5,958 nucleotides of DNA from LMUY01 sp964242925 (GTDB taxonomy: Bacteria > Pseudomonadota > Alphaproteobacteria > Acetobacterales > Acetobacteraceae): contig CAXTBW010000160.1 of the NCBI GenBank assembly GCA_964242925.1, forward strand, positions 1 to 5,958, in the 5' to 3' direction. Made by a program: the position numbers and the translations under genes. Under the pieces are notes generated by a model. That model saw only the letters and a list, made by a program, of their open reading frames with translations, did not search any database and was not told where the DNA came from. Below, one piece after another: positions 1-5,106 of the stretch (its first letter is position 1; each line of letters opens with the position of its first letter).

Positions 1-1
1 C

Positions 2-1195
2 GGCGAGCAGGCCGGCAGCCAGGACAACAGCCAGGACAGCCAGGGCGAGAGCCAGTCCGAAGAGGACAACACGCTGGGGCAGCAAGCCGAGCAAATGCAG
101 GGCGAGGCGGCCGAGGACGAAGGCGTCGACGCCGAGGAGGATGAAGGCGCCACCGCCGAAGGCGACGAGAAGCCCGGCGGCCCGCAGCAGCGCCGCGACC
201 GACCGGCGACCGACGACAGCGCCGCCTATCGCGCTTTCAGCCGGGCCAACGACGAGGAGGTCCACGCCGACGACCTCTGCGATCCGGACGAGCTGACACG
301 GTTGCGCCAGCAACTGGACCAGCAGTTGCAGCATCTGCAGGGTGTGGTGAGCAAGCTCGCCAACCGGTTGCAGCGTAGGCTGATGGCGCAGCAGACGCGC
401 GCGTGGGAGTTCGACCTCGAGGAGGGCATGCTCGACGCCGGGCGCCTGGCGCGCATCGTGGTCAACCCGATGCTGTCGCTGTCCTACAAGCGGGAACGCG
501 AGACCGAATTCCGCGACACGGTGGTGACGCTGCTGATCGACAACAGCGGGTCGATGCGCGGCCGGCCGATCACCGTGGCGGCGATGTGCGGCGACATCCT
601 GGCGCGCACGCTGGAGCGTTGCTCGGTAAAGGTTGAAATCCTCGGTTTCACGACGCGGGCTTGGAAAGGCGGTCAGTCGCGCGAACGCTGGGTGGCGGAA
701 GGAAAGCCGCGCAACCCGGGACGGCTCAACGATCTGCGCCACATCATCTATAAGCCGGCCGACGCGCCCTGGCGGCGCGCGCGCAAGAACCTCGGGCTGA
801 TGCTGCGAGAAGGGCTGTTGAAGGAGAATATCGACGGCGAGGCGCTCCTGTGGGCCTACCGGCGGCTGACCAGCCGGCCAGAGAGGCGGCGAATCCTGAT
901 GGTGATCAGCGATGGCGCGCCGGTAGATGATAGCACGTTGTCGGTGAATCCGGGGAACTACCTGGAGCGCCACCTGCGCGAGGTGATCCGCGAGATCGAG
1001 AGCCGCGACTTCGTGGAGCTGATTGCGATCGGGATCGGCCACGACGTCACTCGCTACTACCGCCGCGCGGTGACGATCGTCGACGCAGAGGAACTCGGCG
1101 GCACGGTGATGAAGAAGTTGGCCGAGCTGTTCGACGAGGACATGGCCAGCGTTTGGGCGCGGGCCAGCGCGGAACGGGCGCCCTTGGTGGCCTGA
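2..1195 (+). CDS. cobT: Cobaltochelatase subunit CobT, 5'-truncated by the window edge
   Basis: CobT is the VWA-domain subunit of the ATP-dependent aerobic cobaltochelatase CobNST. It pairs with the AAA+ subunit CobS to load cobalt into hydrogenobyrinic acid a,c-diamide through CobN, in the cytoplasm. The frame is open from base 2 with no start, so the N-terminus is missing; 397 residues remain of a family length I recall as a little over 600. Visible order: a Gln/Ser/Asp/Glu-rich acidic linker (bases 2 to about 250), a helical Gln-rich stretch (bases 280-400), then a C-terminal VWA domain from about base 515. Its MIDAS motif DNSGSM starts at base 539. Other CobT-typical segments are GFTTRAWKGG (about 644-673), NDLRHIIYK, ENIDGEALLWAYRRL and VISDGAPVDDSTLS. 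The stop is TGA at 1193-1195. The first internal ATG, at base 95, lies inside the acidic linker and is unlikely to be the start. A TonB-type gene follows after 10 bases. Identification is firm. Confidence 0.95.
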   Translation, partial: GEQAGSQDNSQDSQGESQSEEDNTLGQQAEQMQGEAAEDEGVDAEEDEGATAEGDEKPGGPQQRRDRPATDDSAAYRAFSRANDEEVHADDLCDPDELTRLRQQLDQQLQHLQGVVSKLANRLQRRLMAQQTRAWEFDLEEGMLDAGRLARIVVNPMLSLSYKRERETEFRDTVVTLLIDNSGSMRGRPITVAAMCGDILARTLERCSVKVEILGFTTRAWKGGQSRERWVAEGKPRNPGRLNDLRHIIYKPADAPWRRARKNLGLMLREGLLKENIDGEALLWAYRRLTSRPERRRILMVISDGAPVDDSTLSVNPGNYLERHLREVIREIESRDFVELIAIGIGHDVTRYYRRAVTIVDAEELGGTVMKKLAELFDEDMASVWARASAERAPLVA

Positions 1196-1198
1196 GGG
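1194..1198 (+). promoter_or_regulatory. Ribosome binding site of the TonB-type gene, overlapping the cobT stop
   Basis: GAGGG begins on the last two bases of the cobT TGA and lies 7 bases before the GTG at 1206. This spacing supports the GTG start and suggests translational coupling: ribosomes finishing cobT would stop on this site. The alternative ATG at 1278 has only a GGCGG-like run upstream. Confidence 0.6.
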
Positions 1199-1205
1199 CT
1201 GCGGC

Positions 1206-2279
1206 GTGCATAGTCCGCCGCTTCCGCAGCCAGACCGTTTTCAGAGGCTGAGCATACGGCGGACGACGCGGCGGCGGATGCTGCGGCCGATGCTGATCGG
1301 CTCGGCAGCGCTGCACTTGGTGCTGCTGCTGGCGTTCATCATCGTGCTGCCGGAACGCCCCCCGGAGCAGAGCCCGCCAGCCGACGAGGTCGCGATGGTG
1401 TTCGATGCGCCGAGCGGGGAGCGGCAGCCCGCCACGCAGTCCGCGACGCCGAGCCCGTCGCCTTCGGTGGCGCCCGGCAACTCGGACGCACCCATAGCGC
1501 CGCCGCAGCCGGATGCGACGACCGCGACCGCCGCGCCGCCGCCGCCCCCTGCACCCGTGCCGCCTAGCCCTGCGCCGCCGCAGCCTCCGGCGCCGCGGGT
1601 GACGCAGGCGCCGCCGGATACCTCGCCACCGGTGCAAGAGGCATCGGTTACGCCGCCCGTGCCGGTCGAGCCGCCGCCGCCGACCCCAACTCCGGCACGG
1701 CCGGAAACGACGGTGTCGTTGAGCCAGGACGAGGCGCCTGTGTTCCGGGCGCCGCCGCGGTTCGTGCCGCCAATCCCGCCGCCGCCGTTGCCTCCGCTGC
1801 CGCCGCGTCAGGCGCCGCCGCGGGTGACGCGGCCGCAACAGAGCAATCCGTTCGCCAACCCGCAGAACTTCTCGTTCAACAGCGGGCCGCAGGGACAGCC
1901 CGGGCGCGCCTCCCGCGGGTTCGACATGTCGCCGCCGAGCGCCGGGTCGGTGAACGACTCGAACCTGGGCTATGTCAGCGGCGCGAAGCCCAGCGGCGAC
2001 TGGATGGGAGCGATCCGGCGCTGGGTGGACGCGCGGAAATACTACCCCGAGGGCGCGATCGACAGCCGGCAGCAGGGCAGCGTCACGATCAACGTGCTGA
2101 TCGACCGGTCGGGCAAGGTGCTATCCGTGCAGCTGGCCTCGAGTTCGCGGTCGCCGTTCCTGGATGAAGGCTTCCTGTCGTTGTTCCGGGGCGGGACGGT
2201 GCCTGCGTTCACCCCGGACATGACCGATCAGACCACCACACTACGGGCGACGATGCACTTCGTATTGCATATCTACTAA
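1206..2279 (+). CDS. TonB/TolA-family energy transducer, inner-membrane anchored
   Basis: This 357-residue protein has the classic TonB layout. It has a basic N-terminus (RRTTRRR, residues 18-24) and one membrane helix at about 29-48. A proline-rich periplasm-spanning region follows (about 51-210, with PPPPP, PPPPT and PPPPLPPLPP runs). The C-terminal TonB-like domain covers about 265-357 (RRWVDARKYYPEGA, then GSVTINVLIDRSGKV). In the helix, S33 and H37 form the S-x3-H pattern seen in TonB and TolA, which contacts ExbB/ExbD or TolQ/TolR and the proton motive force. By family, it would carry energy from the inner membrane to outer-membrane receptors. No exbB or exbD lies in the window. I chose GTG 1206 for its GAGGG site; ATG 1278 (residue 25) would leave a shorter basic tail and is the alternative. 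Linkage to cobT suggests, as inference only, a role in cobalamin or cobalt uptake. A TolA-like role is not excluded. Confidence 0.85.
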   Translation: MHSPPLPQPDRFQRLSIRRTTRRRMLRPMLIGSAALHLVLLLAFIIVLPERPPEQSPPADEVAMVFDAPSGERQPATQSATPSPSPSVAPGNSDAPIAPPQPDATTATAAPPPPPAPVPPSPAPPQPPAPRVTQAPPDTSPPVQEASVTPPVPVEPPPPTPTPARPETTVSLSQDEAPVFRAPPRFVPPIPPPPLPPLPPRQAPPRVTRPQQSNPFANPQNFSFNSGPQGQPGRASRGFDMSPPSAGSVNDSNLGYVSGAKPSGDWMGAIRRWVDARKYYPEGAIDSRQQGSVTINVLIDRSGKVLSVQLASSSRSPFLDEGFLSLFRGGTVPAFTPDMTDQTTTLRATMHFVLHIY

Positions 2280-2288
2280 GCTGCATCA

Positions 2289-2306
2289 GCCAGGGTTAAC
2301 CGTGGC
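2289..2306. terminator. Possible bidirectional hairpin between the TonB-type gene and rpmB
   Basis: An imperfect inverted repeat is centred on the perfect palindrome GGTTAACC (2294-2301). It is flanked by GCCA and TGGC with one G-G mismatch, giving a short stem around a TTAA loop. It sits in the 30-base gap between two convergent genes, where a shared terminator would be expected. There is no clear T-tract on either side and the stem is short, so the call is tentative. Confidence 0.3.
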
Positions 2307-2309
2307 GAG

Positions 2310-2603
2310 TTAGGCTGCCGCCTTCTTCGCCTGGGCGCGCAGCAGGCGGCGCTTGATGATCTGCGCTTCCTCCGGGAGGTTGCGGTTCGGCGTGCTGGTG
2401 AGGAACGCGTCCAAACCACCATTATGCTCGATGGTGCGCAGCGCGTGGGTGGTCAGACGCACCCGGATCGCGCCCAGCACGTCGGACAGCAGCGACTGCT
2501 CCTGCAGGTTGGGCAGGAAGCGGCGGCGGCTCTTGTTGTTGGCGTGGCTGACATTGTTGCCAGTCTGCACGCCCTTGCCGGAGATAGCGCAACGGCGCGA
2601 CAT
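2310..2603 (-). CDS. rpmB: 50S ribosomal protein L28
   Basis: This 97-residue protein is L28, a small basic component of the large ribosomal subunit. It starts MSRRCAISGKGVQTGNNVSHANNKSRRRF, the hallmark N-terminus of the family, and continues with LPNLQEQSLLSDVLGAIRVRLTTHALRTIEHNGG. It ends in a lysine/alanine tail (AQAKKAAA). There is a single cysteine, C5, so this is not the zinc-ribbon form with paired CxxC motifs. I placed the start at the ATG on base 2603: conserved L28 sequence begins there and GAGG lies 9 bases upstream. In-frame ATGs further upstream (2612, 2618) would add MRMTT or MTT and sit on or before that site. The length matches alphaproteobacterial L28. It is convergent with the TonB-type gene and divergent from the small membrane-protein gene. 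Proximity of rpmB to cobT is, as I recall, common in alphaproteobacteria. Confidence 0.97.
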   Translation of the reverse strand: MSRRCAISGKGVQTGNNVSHANNKSRRRFLPNLQEQSLLSDVLGAIRVRLTTHALRTIEHNGGLDAFLTSTPNRNLPEEAQIIKRRLLRAQAKKAAA

Positions 2604-2612
2604 CGTGGTCAT

Positions 2613-2616
2613 CCTC
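2613..2616 (-). promoter_or_regulatory. Ribosome binding site of rpmB
   Basis: GAGG on the minus strand lies 9 bases before the ATG at 2603. It decides the start: the next upstream ATG, at 2612, directly abuts this site and could not use it. Confidence 0.6.
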
Positions 2617-2636
2617 AAGGCATTGGTGAGCGCCGG

Positions 2637-2665
2637 GTTATGACGACGCGGCCGCGTCGCGTCAA
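2637..2665 (-). promoter_or_regulatory. Predicted sigma-70 promoter of rpmB
   Basis: On the minus strand, TTGACG (bases 2665-2660, 5 of 6 to consensus) is followed by a 17-base spacer and CATAAC (2642-2637, 4 of 6). Transcription would start near 2630, leaving a leader of about 27 bases that carries the GAGG site before the rpmB ATG. The -10 element overlaps the ATG (2640-2642) of the divergent small gene, and the -35 lies inside that gene. The spacer holds a 16-bp perfect palindrome, listed separately. The assignment rests on sequence match and position only. Confidence 0.6.
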
Positions 2666-2903
2666 CCCGAAGCTGCTACTGACCGGCATGGACGCCCTCA
2701 CCGCCTTCGGCCTGGTCGCCGTCAGCGCCATGCTGGTCTGCTACGGTTTCGAGCGTCGCAGCCCCTGGTTCATCCTCGGTTTCGCCGTGGCCTGCGCGGC
2801 CGGGTCGGCCTATGGGTTCCTTCAGGGCGCCTGGCCGTTTGGCGCGGTGGAAGCGATTTGGTCGGTCGTCGCCGCCCGACGGTGGTGGACGGCGCGCACC
2901 TAG
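2640..2903 (+). CDS. Small two-helix membrane protein of unknown function
   Basis: This 87-residue protein has a basic N-terminus (MTTRPRRVNPK), a first hydrophobic segment at about 18-36 and a short charged turn (ERR, 38-40). A second segment follows at about 43-61 (WFILGFAVACAAGSAYGFLQ), then an amphipathic end, WPFGAVEAIWSVVAARRWW. It is predicted to sit in the inner membrane with both ends inside, by the positive-inside rule. The WPFG-VEAIW-ARRW ending resembles small uncharacterised proteins I have seen in several bacterial groups, but I cannot name a family and assign no function. The ATG at 2640 has a weak GGTGAG site (2625-2630) 9 bases upstream. A longer reading back to base 2424 is antisense to rpmB and unlikely. 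The gene is divergent from rpmB across 36 bases and ends tail to tail with the 78-residue gene, sharing CTAG. Confidence 0.8.
   Translation: MTTRPRRVNPKLLLTGMDALTAFGLVAVSAMLVCYGFERRSPWFILGFAVACAAGSAYGFLQGAWPFGAVEAIWSVVAARRWWTART
2644..2659. repeat. 16-bp perfect palindrome in the rpmB promoter spacer
   Basis: CGACGCGGCCGCGTCG reads identically on both strands. It fills 16 of the 17 spacer bases between the predicted -35 and -10 of rpmB, and also covers codons 2-7 of the divergent small gene. It could be an operator for a dimeric regulator. By a rough base-composition estimate, a perfect 16-bp palindrome has an appreciable chance (about 0.3) of occurring somewhere in 6 kb at this GC content. 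Its location, not its existence, is the main argument. Confidence 0.4.
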
Positions 2904-3136
2904 CTGGGCGTTCGCAACTCGCCGGATCGCACGCTGTCGATGGCGGTGGTCAGGATCTGCACGACCGCGTCGTCCGATAGCGACCGGGTGAGCAGGCCGA
3001 GCGAGCCGCCCAGCAACGCGGACGCGATCGCGATGGAGCTGATGTTCTGGCCGACCATGTACTCGATCGCCTTGTCCACGATCGCGCCGGCGTGGCTGAG
3101 GTCGGGCGGCGCGCCGTCATCCTGGGCGAAACTCAT
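2900..3136 (-). CDS. Small protein of unknown function, downstream partner of the Atm1-type exporter
   Basis: This 78-residue protein is acidic at its start (MSFAQDDGAPPDLSHAG). A helix-like stretch follows (IVDKAIEYMVGQNIS, 19-33), then a small-residue hydrophobic segment (IAIASALLGGSLGLL, 35-49). It ends in an amphipathic helix (SDDAVVQILTTAIDSVRSGEL). The hydrophobic segment is short and Gly/Ala/Ser-rich, so it may pack in a helical bundle rather than span the membrane; no signal peptide or metal-binding motif is visible. I do not recognise the family. The ATG at 3136 has a good AGGGAG site 9 bases upstream, in the 21-base gap after the exporter stop, so the two are probably one operon with the exporter first. 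Its TAG stop overlaps the stop of the opposing small gene. A role linked to the exporter is inference from position only. Confidence 0.8.
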   Translation of the reverse strand: MSFAQDDGAPPDLSHAGAIVDKAIEYMVGQNISSIAIASALLGGSLGLLTRSLSDDAVVQILTTAIDSVRSGELRTPS

Positions 3137-3145
3137 TCAACGCGA

Positions 3146-3151
3146 CTCCCT
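3146..3151 (-). promoter_or_regulatory. Ribosome binding site of the 78-residue gene
   Basis: AGGGAG on the minus strand lies 9 bases before the ATG at 3136, within the 21-base gap after the transporter stop codon. It supports this small ORF being a translated gene and fixes its start. Confidence 0.65.
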
Positions 3152-3157
3152 ATGTTT

Positions 3158-5059
3158 TTATGCGGCGTCCGCAACCGGTTGGGCGATCAACGGCGCCACC
3201 TGCGCTTCGGCTTCCTGCAGGCGCCACATCCCGGCATACACGCCGCGGGCGGCGAGCAACGCGGCGTGGTTGCCGCGCTCGGCGACGGCGCCGTCCACCA
3301 GCACGATGATCTCGTCGGCGTCGACCACGGTGGACAGCCGGTGCGCGATCACCACCGTGGTGCGGTTGGCGGCCGCATTGCGCAGCGCGGCCCCGATCTC
3401 GACCTCGGTCCGGGTGTCCAGCGCGCTGGTCGCCTCGTCCAGGATGAGGATGCGCGGGTTCTTCAGGATGGTCCGCGCGATCGCCACACGCTGCTTCTCG
3501 CCACCCGACAGCTTCAGCCCGCGCTCGCCGACCATGGTGTCGTAGCCGTCCGGCAAACGCTGCACGAAGTCGTGCACCTGCGCCTGGCGAGCGGCCTCCT
3601 CCACCTGCGCCTGGGTGGCGCCGACCCGGCCGTACGCGATGTTGTAGCGGATTGTGTCGTTGAACAGCACCGTGTCCTGGGGGACCACGCCGATGGCGGC
3701 GCGCACGCTTTCCTGCGTCATCTCGCGCACATCCTGGCCGTCGATCAGCACGCGCCCGTCCGTCACGTCGTAGAAGCGGAACAGCAGCCGGCTGATCGTG
3801 CTCTTGCCCGCTCCGGTGGGGCCTACGATGGCCAGCTTGCCTCCCGGCGGCACGCTGAAACTGACGCCGTGCAGGATCTCGCGGTCGGGCCGGTAGCCGA
3901 ACCGCACGTCCTCGAACGCCACGGCGCCGCGGCTGGCGTGCAGCGTGCGGGCGCCCGGCCGGTCCGCCACCTCCTGGTCCACGGCCAGCAAGCGGAACAT
4001 CTGCTCCATGTCCACCACGCCCTGCTTGATCGACGAGTAGACGAAGCCGAGGAAGTTCAGCGGCTGGTACAGCTGCATCAGGTAGGTGTTGACCAGCACG
4101 AACTTGCCGACGGTCATCGAGCCCACCGCGACCCCGCGCGCCGCCATCAGCATGATCAGCGCCAACCCGCCGGCGATGATCACGGCCTGCCCGATGTTGA
4201 GCATGTTGAGCGTGACCTGGGTGCGCACGGCAGCCGTCTCGTACCGGGCCAGCGCGTTGTCGTAGCGGCCGGCCTCGTGCGCCTCGTTGCCGAAGTACTT
4301 CACCGTCTCGTAGTTCAGCAGGCTGTCCAGCGCCTTGGTGTTCGCCTCGGAGTCGACCTCGTTCATCTGCCGGCGGTACTTCACCCGCCAACTGGTGAAC
4401 GCCACCGTGAACCCGATGTAGCTGGCCACCGCGCCGAACGTGACCGCGGCATAGCGCCAGTCGAACAGCGTCCAGATCGTGCCCGTGACCAGCGTCACCT
4501 CGAACAGCGTCGGCAGCAGGTTGAACACCGCCAGGCGCAGCACCGACTGCGTCCCCGTAACCCCGCGCTCGATGGCGCGCGACACGCCGCCGGTCTGCCG
4601 GTCCAGGTGGAACCGCAGCGACAGACCGTGCATGTGGCGGAACGTGTCCAACGCCACGCGCCGCGTGGTGCGCTGCTGCACGGTGGCGAACACGGCGTCC
4701 CGCAGCTCCCCGAAGGTGGCCGACGCGACGCGCAGCAGCCCGTAGCCGAGGATCAGCGCGATCGGCACGGTGGCCGCGCTGTGCGCCGGGGACAGCGCGT
4801 CCACCGCGTGGCTGTAGACCAGCGGGATGTAGACGGTCGCGACCTTCGCCAGCACCAGGCAGGCCGCCGCCAGCAGGATGCGGACGTGCGACCCCCAATC
4901 GCCGCGCGGCCACAGATAGGGCAGCAGCGAGCGGACCGTGGCGAGGGTGGAGCGCCGCGGGATCGGCAGGTCCAGGATGCGGCGTGACATTCCGCTCATG
5001 TGGCGGCGCGGGAGGCGGCTGAAAAGGCGTGCCGGCCCGGGAGCGCTTTCGTTGCGCAT
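3158..5059 (-). CDS. Atm1/ABCB7-type ABC half-transporter (fused permease and ATPase)
   Basis: This 633-residue half-transporter would act as a homodimer in the inner membrane. By family it exports glutathione conjugates, glutathione persulfide or metal-glutathione species, linking it to iron-sulfur and heavy-metal homeostasis. The membrane domain covers about 58-345 with six helices; the ATPase domain about 378-615. Motifs: Walker A GPTGAGKS (413-420), Q-loop Q461, signature LSGGE (517-521), Walker B ILILDE (537-542), D-loop SALD (545-548), H-loop H573. The membrane domain has N288-x-x-Q291, Y214, R225 and R229. From memory these line up, with a constant offset of 19, with N269, Q272, Y195, R206 and R210 of the Novosphingobium Atm1 glutathione site. 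The start is uncertain: ATG 5059 has AAGGCGG 8 bases upstream; ATG 4999 or 4990 (613 or 610 residues) is nearer the known 608 but lacks a good site. The 78-residue gene follows; the Nudix gene is divergent. Confidence 0.95.
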   Translation of the reverse strand: MRNESAPGPARLFSRLPRRHMSGMSRRILDLPIPRRSTLATVRSLLPYLWPRGDWGSHVRILLAAACLVLAKVATVYIPLVYSHAVDALSPAHSAATVPIALILGYGLLRVASATFGELRDAVFATVQQRTTRRVALDTFRHMHGLSLRFHLDRQTGGVSRAIERGVTGTQSVLRLAVFNLLPTLFEVTLVTGTIWTLFDWRYAAVTFGAVASYIGFTVAFTSWRVKYRRQMNEVDSEANTKALDSLLNYETVKYFGNEAHEAGRYDNALARYETAAVRTQVTLNMLNIGQAVIIAGGLALIMLMAARGVAVGSMTVGKFVLVNTYLMQLYQPLNFLGFVYSSIKQGVVDMEQMFRLLAVDQEVADRPGARTLHASRGAVAFEDVRFGYRPDREILHGVSFSVPPGGKLAIVGPTGAGKSTISRLLFRFYDVTDGRVLIDGQDVREMTQESVRAAIGVVPQDTVLFNDTIRYNIAYGRVGATQAQVEEAARQAQVHDFVQRLPDGYDTMVGERGLKLSGGEKQRVAIARTILKNPRILILDEATSALDTRTEVEIGAALRNAAANRTTVVIAHRLSTVVDADEIIVLVDGAVAERGNHAALLAARGVYAGMWRLQEAEAQVAPLIAQPVADAA

Positions 5060-5067
5060 ATGCTTTG

Positions 5068-5074
5068 CCGCCTT
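5068..5074 (-). promoter_or_regulatory. Candidate ribosome binding site of the Atm1-type gene
   Basis: AAGGCGG on the minus strand ends 8 bases before the ATG at 5059. No comparable site precedes the alternative ATGs at 4999 and 4990. This is why the longer start was chosen, even though it adds about 20 residues compared with characterised relatives. Confidence 0.4.
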
Positions 5075-5094
5075 TCTGCTTCGCGCGTGTCCGC

Positions 5095-5100
5095 TACAGT
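5095..5100 (+). promoter_or_regulatory. Candidate -10 element of the Nudix gene, leaderless-type position
   Basis: TACAGT (4 of 6 to TATAAT, preceded by GC) lies 6 bases before the ATG at 5107. Transcription would therefore begin at or next to the A of the start codon. There is no ribosome binding site before this ATG, which fits a leaderless message. The -35 match is poor: TTTCTG at 5073-5078 with a 16-base spacer is the best I see. Confidence 0.4.
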
Positions 5101-5106
5101 GTCGGC

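Noticed and set aside
1591..1830. Repeated 15-mer CGCCGCGGGTGACGC at 1591-1605 and 1816-1830
   Set aside because: Both copies encode the PRVT tetrapeptide in the proline-rich linker, so this is low-complexity coding sequence, not a mobile or regulatory repeat.
1047..1838. 263-residue minus-strand open frame opposite cobT and the TonB-type gene
   Set aside because: It is almost entirely Arg/Gly runs produced by reading the GCC/CCG proline codons of the TonB-type gene backwards.
2604..2618. Five-residue N-terminal extension of L28 (MRMTT)
   Set aside because: It would consume the ribosome binding site of the conserved start and is not part of the L28 family N-terminus.
3150..4913. 587-residue minus-strand open frame overlapping the exporter
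   Set aside because: It is the exporter read in another frame: Arg/Gly/Ala-rich low complexity without Walker or signature motifs.
3092..4987. 631-residue plus-strand open frame antisense to the exporter
   Set aside because: Its translation is a His/Arg/Gln/Val/Ala-rich shadow with no domain, typical of the antisense frame of a GC-rich gene. The minus-strand frame has complete ABC transporter motifs.
5029..5106. Upstream GTG start for the Nudix gene
   Set aside because: The added residues (MPARERFRCAYALPPFCFARV...) look like intergenic translation, overlap the exporter's start, and cross the likely promoter.
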